A stretch of 64,000 nt of DNA from Rhyacophila brunnea (GCA_022495005.1 JAGYXB010001414.1:744001-808000); one strand, 5' to 3'. Positions 35,771 through 47,600 are shown, counted from the first letter of the stretch. Translations and numbers: made by a program. The notes: a model not told the origin generated them from the sequence alone.

Positions 35771-35976
35771 AAGGTAAGCCATTGACGTAATTATGACGAT
35801 CAATTTACTTTTTTGAGTGAAGTGAGAGTATTTGGCGTGTGCGTAACCATCGCAATGCATTTTTTACATTTTACATTTTGATTCTAGGCGGGCGTGACGC
35901 CGGTAGATCGATGTCTGGCTAATGGGCGATGAGCCAAATAGTGCAATGTGTTTCGATTAATGATAATGTTTCTGCC
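35771..35976. other. Non-coding stretch upstream of a possible exon
   Basis: G+C rises near 35885-35935 (GGCGGGCGTGACGCCGGTAG). A TAAAAAAAA run at about 35977 lies roughly 30 bases before TTTAGTTGTG and could act as a weak TATA-like element. Confidence 0.25.
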
Positions 35977-36037
35977 TAAAAAAAATGTCGACTCATAAGT
36001 TCGTTTAGTTGTGCTGTACTGAAAATTAGTAGCCGAC

Positions 36038-36107
36038 ATGAGAAAAGAACAAAGACGGTATCAGTATACAGCATTAATACAGTATATCTTCTGGTTTATT
36101 GTGAACA
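36038..36107 (+). CDS. Possible first exon encoding a signal peptide
   Basis: An ATG at 36038 opens MRKEQRRYQYTALIQYIFWF-IVN. Its basic start and hydrophobic stretch (about residues 12-22) could serve as a signal peptide or membrane anchor. After 23 codons plus one base the frame meets ACA/GTAAGT, a consensus 5' splice site at 36108. TTTAGTTGTG at about 36004-36013 is an initiator-like string. Without splicing the frame stays open to a stop near 36212 (58 codons). No family is recognised and the second exon was not located. Chance remains possible in A+T-rich DNA, where hydrophobic frames are common. Confidence 0.25.
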
Positions 36108-36113
36108 GTAAGT

Positions 36114-36745
36114 TGGGTTCATCTTTGCATCATGTTCGTATAACGCATAGAAAACGGCAGCATATAGCCGAACAATACCATTACTCTATAATTATTTCTG
36201 ACTCTATGGTTTGAAATGATTTTGGTCAACAAGTTAATGGATGATAGATTAAATCAGTTTTGTGATTGTCAGATTTGTGGCCTATATATTATTGAGTTTA
36301 ACATAACCGTGATTGGTAGTCGTTGATACATATTATTGATGACCACCACGAGTGTGCCTATAGAAAATTTGACAATGTAGCATTATTACACCACTTATTA
36401 ATTACATCGTGTCAAAATATGTGCTATTAATTATTATAGTAATAGGTCATATTAATAAATGTATTTAAACAATGTGTGTCACTGCCACTGTATCGTTATT
36501 TTTAAATCGTCAGCAACAGAGCACACACTTTCGATTTTAATCTTTACTTACAATAATAAAAGAAAATCTAAATCACACGTAAAGATTCTAATTGATTTAA
36601 GTTTTGTACTAGAGTCGTTTTATATCGTCGTATATTAGAGTCGTTTCTGTTAATATATCAATTAAATACTTATTTACTATTAGTGATATCTTAATAGACA
36701 AAAAAATATCTTAGGCATATTAGAAATAAAACTGAACTGTCCATA
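36114..36745. other. A+T-rich non-coding stretch
   Basis: Nothing bounded or coding was recognised; if the exon before it is real, this is intronic. Confidence 0.35.
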
Positions 36746-37659
36746 CCAAAGGGCAGTGGCGAAGACTCCATACTAGGCGATTTAAAGCCTACCTTCTTAA
36801 GTAAAATAATTTTTATTTTCATGTTGACCTAATTATATAATCACAAATAATAATATATTCAATATGCCCAAAGACATCTATCGTATAATTATCATAATTT
36901 TACGATCTTTTCCCATATTTCAATAACCACCATATATGGCATCTCTCGAAAGTTTTAAAAAATAGAACACACGCGTTTCACTTCACATATTGTATAGGAT
37001 TATTTTCGCGTGAATCGACGGGTTTTTCAATATGAAGTTTTTTCTCATTATTTCAAAATGTCTGGCGTACCGCATACAAATGTACAAGCTGTTTCGTTAG
37101 CGCTTACGTCGCGAGAGCACATTTATTCAAAATAATTAATAAGAAGATAATTTAAAAAATAATTTCTATGGGATTCAATCACATAAATATATATTGATTG
37201 TTGTTAAAAATATAAAATAATTTATCTCATGATTTTTATTTATTTATTTATTAGTTCACTCATTAGACAATTTAGATATCTGATATTGTACCTACCTAAG
37301 TCTGAGTAAATAGAAGTATTTTAAAATGTCTAGTTTTACGGGTTAAATTATAAATTGTTATGGAACATAATACATATACAACAACGGATATTTTCATAGA
37401 TGATAGGTAATATATTTTGAGCGTATGTTAAGTCTATAAATGTTTAGGAAAATACATAAGTAATTCAAACTAATTGGTTATTTTTATGAACTACTTATAA
37501 CAAACCAAGTAAGCTTTTGATTTTTTTTTGTTTTCGCGTACCTATTCATTAGTGGTAATATTGGGTTATCTTCTTATTTTTCGCAAATTTATCTGACAAG
37601 CATGGTTACTCCCACAGCCTACCTCTTTCAAAAAGTCACCCTTCGCCATTGCCAAAGGG
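36746..37659. mobile_element. 898-bp non-autonomous hAT element with TSD
   Basis: The element is 36754-37651. It starts CAGTGGCGAAGACTCC and its reverse-complemented end starts CAATGGCGAAGGGTGAC. Identical 8-base duplications CCAAAGGG flank it (36746-36753 and 37652-37659). The interior is A+T-rich and carries no transposase frame. It belongs with the element at 59289-59657, which has the same CAGTGGCGAAGGGTG terminus. Confidence 0.92.
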
Positions 37660-37689
37660 TAATTCCTATATAAATCAAGACGTTTTATT

Positions 37690-37875
37690 GAAAATTAATA
37701 TTAATTAGTGATTAGTTTGTCTCATCTGTGCAGTTATTAAGATGGCTGCTTGAGCCATAATATGCTAGTCTAATATTGAATGTCAGCAACGACCTGCCAG
37801 GTCAGGTTACTTACATTATCGAAATCCAAGATAATAATGGATTAAATTGCATGCGGGGTAGTTAAGCCTACGTAT
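37690..37875. other. Unique, moderately G+C-rich island
   Basis: Contains GCTGCTTGAGCCATAATATG, CCAGGTCAGGTTACTTAC and GGATTAAATTGCATGC, strings resembling receptor, homeodomain and POU-type sites. It is non-repetitive here and has no long frame. Regulatory function is only a guess. Confidence 0.2.
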
Positions 37876-38774
37876 GTACGAACACACACATAAACCTTAC
37901 CCTCACACGTGTATGCTTATGTAACTTGAAACTGGAGATGCGCTTTCAACAGCCTACAAAAGGGGAAGTACGGCAACATTTGACTGAATTAACCCGCATT
38001 TCGGTATTTGCATTTAGGACATTTAGGTGTAAAGCGAGCACGTACCACCTATCACATAAGTATCGTATGCTACTAACAGCAAACTCCGTCGTCATTCATC
38101 ATGGTATGTTCTCCTCCCAGTACACCGAAAAAAATCAAGGACGTCAAACCTTTTTCTACAGTAAGAAAGGAGCTGCTACATAACCATTAATCGGCTCCTC
38201 TGTTTTTACGCGAAGTAACTGGTACCTAATACTACCTATCTATTCGAATGTACATACATATTAACATTTGCCAGGAAGTATTTTTATTGTTACAATCCAA
38301 TATCTGACAGGGGGTGAAAATGAATTTAGTATTTACTGCCGTCCGGGGCATTGTTTCAACTGAATTTAAAATAAATCGATTAACTTATACGACCATGCGT
38401 CCTGAAAGCATGTCGCGATTTAATTTGAAAAACACCGTGCACGATCGTGACCAATTTTCGTTTCTTGTAATTCTGTGAAACATAATAATATATAGGCAGA
38501 ACCATTCTAAACAACCTACCATTCAGTGGTTCAAATTTAGAAATACCTATCGTGAATCGCCATACTTAAAATATTATTAATTAACATTACTGACGGTCGA
38601 TAGATGCCATACAGATATAGATGAGAAAACAAACTTTTAATAATTTACAATATTTCTTAATGACTGATTTTTTACATTGATAATACATTTCCGATAACAT
38701 TGTGGTGTAACAAATGAAAAAAACAAAACATTTAATACGATTAATATTCTTCAATATTCATATTATTTTTATTA
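37876..38774. other. Non-coding stretch with an unrecognised frame
   Basis: An 85-codon frame from a TTG at 37926 to 38183 (KLEMRFQQPTKGEVRQHLTE...) has balanced composition but no ATG near its start and no known match. The remainder shows nothing bounded. Confidence 0.25.
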
Positions 38775-38921
38775 ATGGCGCTACCCCTACCCCAATGCTC
38801 TGGAATACCAGTTGGAAACACCGAGAGTCTAGAGGTCGTTTTCTACTCCTACCCCGTCCAGCCACCGAAATCGTCGTCTTCCAGTGCGCCGTCGTATTAT
38901 ATAACGAAAATAAATTCCAAG
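38775..38921 (+). CDS. Possible coding exon with donor, Pro/Ser-rich
   Basis: An ATG at 38775 in good context (TTAATGGCG) opens 49 codons starting MALPLPQCSGIPVGNTES and ending with a Ser/Pro-rich SSSSSAPSYY stretch. It ends exactly at AAG/GTAATTG, a plausible 5' splice site (exon end 38921, phase 0). Codons are C-rich at third positions, unlike the background. Other frames, including a 63-codon minus frame, are also open here, so the strand is not secure. No family is recognised. Confidence 0.22.
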
Positions 38922-39064
38922 GTAATTGATTGATTATTAAAAAAAACATTATTCATGGTAGAATATTCGCCAGTCGCAATCGAAGAATTTTTACGAGGAC
39001 CAATGTTATGATCGATCTGCTCAACCAATTACCTCCTACCTTGGATTAAAACACACAAATAGAT

Positions 39065-39165
39065 ACGTGAAAAATCAGTATATAAATTTGAACCAGGTGT
39101 AATTCGAACAGAAACCTACGGGTCAAAAGACAAGCGGTGACATCGTTGCCTCCACAACCTAAAAT
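39065..39165 (-). repeat. tRNA-derived SINE-like fragment
   Basis: On the minus strand GGTTGTGGAGGCAACGATGT could be an A-box region and TTTCTGTTCGAATTACACC a B-box region, with a CTTTTGA loop between them as in an anticodon arm. Mispaired stems make it a SINE or tRNA relic. Confidence 0.35.
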
Positions 39166-40590
39166 TAACTATGTAAATCTACTTTTAATCGAAAATTTGA
39201 CTCCCATTTGCCAAGAAATTTTTGTTTGACCACTTCGATGAACCAATAATAGTGTGTGTATTATACGTTATTTATATTCTACCATGTGCTATCTACCTGT
39301 GTAATTCAATATCCTTAATACCTGCCCGCGAGCACCAGTATTGCCTTAATGGCAAATACTACACGCATCAACATAAATATTTGACGAGGAGCTTAACTGC
39401 TTCACCCTTTGCAGCCGAAGCTTCGCAAACTGTTCAATTGACGCAGATTAGGTAGGTACTGTCCAAAGAGACAAAAATAATATTATGTAATACCTACAAA
39501 TTGTACTGTTCATATATGAATGCATAATAATATTTGGTTGATAGTAGATACTGATATTATATCGAAAGCATGTCCGATGGCATCATGGGCCAATATGAAT
39601 ACAGTAGGTATCTAGTGAAAATGTAAAAAAACGTGTATACCTATACATTAAGTTGCAATATGGGTAGGCAAAAAAACGTGTGTAGAAACTCCGCAATTTA
39701 CCATAAACATATTGATATCCTAGTGAATGCTTGCAAATGCCTACGTCATATTATCAAATTTTCTTTTCTTGACCAAAGTGGAGGTTTGTATTACACATAC
39801 ATATTATCAAACTGTACACTATAAACTATCAAACACCGCGGAAAGTGCCCAGGGAAGCAAGGGATTGATTGACACAGCAAAACTGTAGACGTGACGAGTA
39901 CAGAAACACAGTTATACGGTCACTGTCGAAAATAGGCTTTATTGAAAATAACTACTAGCAAAGATAATAATTTAGATATCTACATCTACGTATTATGAAT
40001 ATTCATGTAAATTATATACATAGTATCTTCATTCGCTATGAATAATTCAAATTGTGACAGACTTGTATGAGCATTGTAATCGATTGTGATATCTAGATGT
40101 TACGAATCGTTTTGAAGGTTTCAAAGAATAAGCGAAAGAATATTTGAGAAAGACCTATTTTGTGTAGGTACCTAACGATAAATGAAATACACCACAAACA
40201 CAATAAGTCTAATTAATGTAGTCGGCACAGAACAGCGAAAGCTTAAAAGCTTTAATTGCTTAAATTAAAAGCTTTTAATGTAGGATTGCATTGATAAATT
40301 TATATAAATGAGTATAAGGCTTTGTTCCTAAATTTTAAACGATTACAATAATGCTATTTTATGGTACCTACTCATATACCTAATATGATCGTTATATTAT
40401 ATACAAATAATCATTTCATTGTGGGAAAAAACACAGCATCATAATGAAATATGTATACAGTTTTCTTCTAAATTCATCATTTTTAAACCGTAAGTACTTA
40501 CTATTTTTTCTGCAAATGTAGAGTGGCAGAGGAAAATTATTCCTATAGGTAGAAAAAATAACGATAATTAATAATTTACCTAGTCACACA
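39166..40590. other. A+T-rich non-coding stretch
   Basis: The 77-codon + frame at 39222-39455 and the 63-codon + frame at 39633-39824 are unrecognised and compositionally ordinary. Confidence 0.4.
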
Positions 40591-40875
40591 TTTTTTCTCC
40601 CCAGCTGTTATTAGGTACTGAATCAATGTAAGCCGTTGCTAGGGCGAACAGCTAACTGCCAGCCAACATGCAATCACTCCCGACTGCGGTTACACCACAA
40701 GGACAGGTCGCCTTCTGGTATCACACGACCTGCAGCTGAAGAGTTGTGAATTAATTCAGACACCTTCACCGCTGCTGCAGACTTCGAATCAGAGATGGCG
40801 TGCGCCGCGGAATTATTAGCTCGCAATCAGGCAAAACAGTGGCGCCAAATGGATAAAATAAATATTACGTACTAA
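40591..40875 (+). other. G+C-rich island with acceptor-like site and small frame
   Basis: TTTTTTCTCCCCAG at 40591-40604 is a strong 3' splice site match. The next 270 bases are much richer in G+C than the surroundings. An ATG at 40795 opens 26 codons, MACAAELLARNQAKQWRQMD onward, stopping at 40873-40875. It could be an exon with an untranslated part, a small peptide gene or a regulatory island. Not repetitive in the window. Confidence 0.22.
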
Positions 40876-41425
40876 AAATATCAACCTACAATAATTATTC
40901 TATGATAGCCCCATCATCGAACACTGTATAAAAGGCATTTTTTCGATGTTCGTATAATCTATAATTTGCTACAAAAGAAATACTTAGTTCTGTACAACAT
41001 GATAACTGTTTAAAAGTTGGACCGTGAATTCTGCAACAAGTTATGTGAAATGTTGAGAACTTTTTTTGAAACAATTCCGGATTCCAGGATTAAACGTATT
41101 GAAGTAAAAGAAGCTATAATAGGGTACGTACGGCCGTATTCTCAAAAACTTTTAAAACAATGCTATAATACGTACCTAGCATTCCTTTGTGAGAAAGGGT
41201 ATTTATATACCTACTTAACCTTTAGTAGGTATTAAGTCCGTAACATAAAACATGTAAATATTAAAATCCCAATTGATCAGTATTTTGTACTAAACACTGA
41301 CATTTATAACTTGGGGTGTTACCTTGGTGCAAGTGTTGCGAATTGTTATATGAGTAGGTATTGTCGTTAGTTCTGAAAATCGCCACATCTCAAGTTATAT
41401 TTATCGGAATCTATAATATTGGATT
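40876..41425. other. A+T-rich stretch with TATA-like box and short frame
   Basis: CTGTATAAAAGGC at 40924-40936 is a good TATA-box match. A frame open at 41017-41235 (DREFCNKLCEMLRTFFETIP...) lacks an ATG at its start and was not recognised. No initiator was tied to the TATA string. Confidence 0.2.
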
Positions 41426-41427
41426 CG

Positions 41428-41465
41428 GTTTTAGCGACCCGAGTTTCGCCATTCGAAATGTGAAT
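41428..41465. repeat. Second copy of the GCGACCCGRGYTTCGCC fragment
   Basis: Diverged copy of the short repeat at 27861-27905, in the same orientation, followed by a comparable A+T-rich tail. Confidence 0.4.
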
Positions 41466-43070
41466 GCTATATACCTACTATGGTATCTGACACATTTTAA
41501 CATTTCTTTATTTATATTAAATATATGAAATCTGGTTCGCTAAAAGCAATTCTAACTAAATAATACAAACTCTTATCAATTATAGTGTAATAAAGTACCT
41601 CCAATCAATAGTATCAAGTTTATAAAAAATATATTACTTCACAGACTCAGCACCATTGAAAACCGGCTTTGGTATTTTAGAATACTTATAATAAATATTT
41701 TAATTTAATTGGTCAATCACTATTTCCGTAAGTTAGGTATGTTAGCAAGCAATTCACAAAATCAAAACCTTCAAGCCGCAAATGACAATAATTAATTATA
41801 AATCTCTGATATCCTTTAAAAGTAAGTATTTTTAAACGTCACCTTTTTGAACAGTTTCGAAACATTTTAATTAAGCAGAGATAAAAAGTTTTTGAAATTA
41901 TTTCAATCAATTTCAACATTCTTGATTGGCAATCTTTTAAACAGTCGTGCGTCAAAACTTTTCTAAGAGAGATTACAATAAAGTTTCAAACGATTAAGTA
42001 CGTACATACGTATTCGCAAGCTATTGTAAATACGAAGAAGCCGTGTGTAGATGTGGGGAAGGTTTAATCAAGGTGATCAATATTGAGAAAATAGCTAGAT
42101 ATCACAACGAAGGCACGCCTTCGTCTCGAAGCTGATATCTCTTGTGTTTTGCTTAGAATTCCTCGCGATGGCGTGGTTGGCTCATTGTTTTAGGTCTTAT
42201 TTCAAACATTACGTGCCTCGCTCCTGAGGTTAATGAATGGTGTAGAAATCTCACTCGAATGCTAGAGATAGCGTATAATTAGCATATTGCTTCCACCGAG
42301 AGCTAAACAAAACAAACCGTAGCCTGGAGACAACACAGAGATTTGCCCGCATTACACTCTCGACAGTGAGAATGTATTTTATTAAGCGAGAGAATGGACA
42401 CTGCAGATGCAGATCGATGGATCGAAATACAGCGATAGAAGCAATGCAATGCAAATGTACGCTTCTGAATTGAATGTAATTTAAATATTAAATTGGATAC
42501 AATTCAGGAAAACGTACTGTTAGTAAAACTACCAAATAGAAAAATATGTCTCTTAAGTATTTCGTGTAGTGGTAACTGGTCTCGCTATAATTTTAGGATC
42601 AGTTGAAAAAATATTTTTATCCTAAAAAGAGAAAGCTTCGTTTAAGACCTCAGAACTGTACACGAATTTTTAAGTTATGGATTTTTCGAGGGAGATGTTT
42701 TCGGTAAGTACTCAGCCATTACTTTGTATATTAAGTAATGTATGTAAGTATGTAATTAAGTAATATGAGAAATATTATTATACAATTAAAGCCATTTAAA
42801 AGTCATGTACTATACTCATGGATCGATATTCGACACAGACTTTCACATCGTCATTAAAGGTATGTATCTTCTAACTCTACTATATATTGTCTCATTGCTT
42901 TATGATTGAATTTAACGTTTTCCACCTTGCAAATACCATGTTGACGAATTTCTTCCAGTTACATAAAAATATACTGAATCCTTAAAAAGTTTTGTGACAA
43001 CAAACAAGAATAACGTGGGTGTCCTCTTATGGATCATATCCATTGAATAATCTATGGCTTTTTACTAGAA
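41466..43070. other. Non-coding stretch with a hairpin
   Basis: At 42098-42139 GATATC occurs at both ends of a segment whose middle, CGAAGGCACGCCTTCG (42109-42124), is a 7-bp-stem hairpin. The surrounding 42090-42460 is G+C-richer with only short frames. No mobile element was bounded. Confidence 0.35.
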
Positions 43071-43076
43071 CCCTCC

Positions 43077-44071
43077 CTGTATTACAGGGGAGGGCAAACT
43101 GCGGCCCGCGGGCCGCATGTGGCCCGCCGGGTATTTTTTTGCGGCCCGCCATCATCAATTGTACTTCTGATTACAAATAGCTTTTTTATATTTTTTTAAA
43201 AAAATATTGATAATAGATTAAAATTTGAAAAATTTGTTGTTTCGTTAATGTATTATCTCAGTACGTCTTCCTTGCGTCTCGTCTCACACTATGTATTAAC
43301 TATTTTCTATGTTGAACATCGTGACACATTTAAATACTTTTAACTCTGTGTTGCAAGGAAAAAAATATATGCCCATGATATGGTAAAAAGTTTGAATGGA
43401 TTTCAAATAAAACTCAAGTTATTCCTTCGACAAATATCGAATAACAACGTGGACCACTTTCCAACTTTGAAGTTGCTAGAATATAAATTTGAAGATGGAA
43501 AAATTATTAAAGCTCTGAATGACGATTTTTTACAAAGATTTGGTGACTTCCGAAAAATTGAGACAAGCTTAGCAACAGTACGTGATCCATTTTCAATATA
43601 TATTGATAGTGTACGACAGAGCTACAACTTGAGATTATTGATCTGCAGTGTGACACTGATTTAAGAGAATTGCATCGTCGTGAAGAAATCTCCAAATTTT
43701 ACAATGCCCTTAATTCAGACAAATTCGACCAACTTAAAGATTATGCAAGAAAAATGTTCGTTATTTTTGTATCAACCTATACCTATATGTGAACAAACAT
43801 TTTCGATCATGTACTTCAATAAAAATTATTTACGATCAAATATCTCCGATGCCCATTTACAAGTAGTTTTGAAAATATCAACTACAAAATTAACACCTGA
43901 ATTTGACTTTGAACACTTTCATTCTTTTCATTAATTTTTTTGTAATGTTTATTTTTCGTGATAATAAATAGTGTACATCTAAAAATGTTATTTTACTTGC
44001 GGCCCTCCGCTCATTTTGAATTCTTGAATTTGGCCCTCCATCCAAAAAGTTTGCCCGCCCCTGCTGTATTA
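43077..44071 (+). mobile_element. 979-bp hAT transposon with 8-bp TSD
   Basis: The element is 43085-44063. The left end CAGGGGAGGGCAAACTGCGG leads into a GCGGCCCGCGGGCCGCATGT block. The right end, read inverted, is CAGGGGCGGGCAAACTTTTT. Identical CTGTATTA duplications flank it (43077-43084 and 44064-44071). The CAGGGG(A/C)GGGCAAACT terminus and the encoded protein fit hAT elements of the ZBED / GTF2IRD2-like group. Length is well below an autonomous copy, so most of the transposase gene is deleted. Confidence 0.95.
43380..43934 (+). pseudogene. Frameshifted hAT transposase C-terminal half
   Basis: Three successive frames together cover the end of a hAT transposase. The first (43380-~43622) includes DHFPTLKLLEYKFEDGK and ends in DSVRQ. 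The second (~43621-43785) includes LQLEIIDLQCDTDLRELH and DKFDQLKDYARKMF. The third (~43790-43934) carries CEQTFSIMYFNKNYLRSNIS, the conserved dimerisation motif, then DAHLQVVLKIS. Two frameshifts, one near 43620 and one near 43785, and loss of the BED zinc finger and the first half of the catalytic core show it is dead. It is closest in style to GTF2IRD2/FAM200-like transposases. Confidence 0.85.
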
Positions 44072-44425
44072 CATATAATACGCTGAAGAAGGTGGTACTT
44101 ATATTTCAACAAAACTCAAAAATAAAGTATTTTACGTTTTACCTATACATATAATCGAAACGTACCACCACTTAAAAACACATACAGGTGAAAAATCATT
44201 TAAATACAACGGTTATCAGTATTCCACGCTATTTCATTCTCTGTATTACCAACGTATCGTTAGGTACTAACATTATCTAGAATTTCCACGATATTTTAAC
44301 AAAATATGTATATACCTACCTACCCAAAACTCCTACTGGAAACTTTTGCATTACGCCTCCGTTCATAGTCAAAGCCTATCTGCTTGCATGATGAATTTCA
44401 CCACAATTTACAATAACGCAGCATC
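44072..44425. other. A+T-rich non-coding stretch
   Basis: Nothing recognised. Confidence 0.35.
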
Positions 44426-44710
44426 ATTTTTTATTTACAAACCAGCAAGTGTGATAGCGATTTAGCACGCGAACCTGTACCGAAATCCTTCAAAAAGACG
44501 ATGCTACTGTTGTATGCGATTTCGAAACAAACAATGGCAAGATAAATGGTAATTCGCGATAAGAATGATTGCGGGGTGGCTTCTGGAAATCCTTCATCCC
44601 TTAAGCACACAGCGAAACCACCGCAAAGCATGATTCTCAGATTTGCTCTTTTTATTTGAGCGCATTGCTTATTTATTCGCACGGTATCGCTGTAATCCTG
44701 CATTGTTTTC
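44426..44710 (-). other. G+C-richer island with a 90-codon minus frame
   Basis: A minus frame from an ATG at 44701-44703 to 44431 reads MQDYSDTVRINKQCAQIKRA and later CGGFAVCLRDEGFPEATPQS. Composition is balanced, no repeat is involved, and it is one of the more coding-like unassigned frames. No domain was recognised, and no promoter or splice sites were established. Confidence 0.2.
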
Positions 44711-46040
44711 CGTTTTTGTTAGAGAATTTCAAGCTTTGTCTGCATAATTCTTTTGTCAAAAACGAAATAGACAGCCAAAACAACCATTTAAATGACGGAG
44801 ATTACGATAAGAGATAAGCTCTCTTTCTGCATGCAATAATACTTGTGGGAATCAACGTACCGTAAAAAACACGTTCTACAATAGCTAGTGTTATCAACAT
44901 AATAATGCATCAGTAAAGATGAAAATTAATTCATTAGTATTAGGTACTAAAGCATAAAGTTTTTAACACATAACATACCCGTTAAATTTTTATTACTCAT
45001 ATCCCTGTAACCACCGTAAATCCTTCATAACACGTGTGTTATTAAATGTAATTCCATCAGTCAACACACATTTTTAATTTCTGTATTATTAAGTAATGCG
45101 AACAATTAGATTGTATGCGATCTTTAAAAAATACGCCATCCAGGTGAAACTTGTTATCAATTAAATAATTAATAGGTACACTAATCCCTCAAATTTAATT
45201 AATTTCCCGGTGACTCTCTTACTTTTGTAATGCAATGTGGCCGGAGGATAAGAAGTTGCAATAAGTACCTACTTTATTCACGAAAAACATGACTGAAGCA
45301 AGACTAAAAAATAGTGTAGGTAGGTACTGACTGCTTATTTCAAAATCAATAACATTGTGCATGCGTCAAATAAAAAGGGAATCAATAAAAATTTAAATAA
45401 TTCATAATTAGTGGGTACCTCTACTTGCTTTACCCGCATATCTTAAAAATAACGAACACGATTCTAATCATTAAAATATCTTAATAAAATAGTACCTACC
45501 TATATAAGTAGTTATGTTTCATTTAATATAGGTACCTACATTTCATTGGTAAGAGATGACAAAATTAAGTTTTCCAAAAACAGAAGTTCATGTTATTTAT
45601 TCTCCGTGAAAATGTTAAACGTATTGTGAAGGATTTTTTATTTACACTTCAAATGTTATCTGATGCTTATCTTTATTAAAAATGCACGGATACGTTTATA
45701 AATTTGTCCAAATCTCTATATTATTTCTTACATATAAATCTGTATTCATGGATGTTGTCAAATCTCATGAGTACGTACTCAGAATTGTGTAAGATTTTTT
45801 GGCTTAACATCGCTTCGCTGCGAATATTTTATACACACATCTTTAAAAAAGTGGGTACTGTAGCTGGGTAGTATAAATGGATCAATTCACAGAAGTTGAT
45901 GTACGGAGCCAGCTTTTTAGTTAGTCTTTAAGAAATGTATCAAAATTACATAATATTTAAAGTTAAAAAAAAACTAATAGATTTTTTTTTTAAATATTGA
46001 AGGTAACGAAAAATATTGATGAGTATGTATATATCTAACA
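44711..46040. other. A+T-rich non-coding stretch
   Basis: Nothing bounded or coding was recognised. Confidence 0.4.
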
Positions 46041-46115
46041 TTACCCCTGTAGATTTGGCTATATCGACTACCCCTTATTATAGGGGTCACGGGTTAGAAT
46101 CAAGTCAAATTCCCA
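46041..46115 (+). repeat. tRNA-derived SINE-like fragment
   Basis: GTAGATTTGGCTATATCGA resembles a D arm with A box. ACCCCTTATTATAGGGGT folds as an anticodon arm, and CACGGGTTAGAATCAAG resembles a T arm with B box. The acceptor stem is not convincing, so it is classed as a relic and not a tRNA gene. Confidence 0.4.
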
Positions 46116-47600
46116 CGTTGTTTATTCAATATGCATACTTATATATTATTAATTAAGTAGGTAATGATAAAATATCGTTTTTTAAAAGCCAAAACCAACG
46201 TGTTAACATTAAAACGAATACAGCATATTGTCGAATTTTGAATGGCTTCAAATCACCAGGAATTATTTCATATTATATCTATCAATCAACGGGTTAAATT
46301 TTCTGTGAATCATCGTTGGAATCACGATGCATTATAGACTTCCTGGCAGATTTTCTCCCAGTATCCTAATAAACCTAATGGGATGAATGAATGGCTAACC
46401 AAAAGTTTATTAAGATAACACTTTGCAGACGATTGTGTGCTCCATCTTGGAGAGGAAATGGTAATTACGCATATTTTGTTAAAAAAGAACAAGTACAAGA
46501 GTAAAGTGTACCTACTTACTTACCAATTTGAAAATGCCTAGTGTGAAGCAGGGTAACCAATCTGGCCACTTAATGGGCAAATAACCGTCAACAATTAATG
46601 CTACCCTTTCACTTTTAAAATAATGAAATATTACATAAATGAGTTTTATATATCGAAATCTTTAATGGAAAATTGACTGACTGACAGCGAGCACGTTCGT
46701 AACAATCCGTGGGAAAAGGGTTTTTCTCATTAACTTCCAGTACTCTAGACTTTAGAGGAACCAGAAGATAAAAATAAGGTTGAATAGGAAGATGATAAAG
46801 TTAAGTAATGAGCGAAAGCTCACCGGTCATGAAATTGATCACGCGCGTTATAAAACGCGACCATAATCCTAAAAAAGGCAGGAAAATGTATAAGGGGATT
46901 TGCAATGTTAATGGACCCTGTCTCAAAGACAGGCCGTTTTTTGAAGAAAACGCTTTGATTTTAGATAAATTTACAAAATAAATAAAGAAGATAGAATATT
47001 CAGATGTCGATTTTTTAACTTCATAATTATTCATGACATAGAAATTTGACGGAACCTGCCTTCTCAACGCTAATATAACTAGTCAGCAAATTCGGTATTT
47101 AAATATATATATATCCTTTATCAAGCTGCAAATAATACGTAGGTAGAGTCCAACAATGTAAGCGTTTAAAGCATTTTTAATATAACATTTAGTAAATTAA
47201 GTTTTTTACATGGAGCGGTTTCGTTTGCTTTAAACAAATTCAGTCGAAAATGTTTGTCGATAGCAAACGAAACAGGTCCTGGGCATTAAATAAATTAAAC
47301 TAACGTAACTATTTATTTAATATATAACAACATAATATATGAAATTTAATAATGTAATCTTGAAAATAATTGCAAAAACGTTACGGCTGAGCAAAATGAC
47401 CTTGAAATACCGCTGACCGTAATAATAGTATGAAAGAGTATAGACATTGCAAAGGCACCTTGACATCCATGGTTGGGATGATTCATGAACTATAAGTTTT
47501 CGATTTGTTTAAAATATTACATCGACACAAATTTCTATAATCACGAGATTCAAGATTATTGTGTGTAACATAACATTGATTACAACTGTTTGAAGAAATT
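46116..47600. other. A+T-rich non-coding stretch
   Basis: The 88-codon minus frame at 46801-47067 was not recognised. No bounded element was found. Confidence 0.4.
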
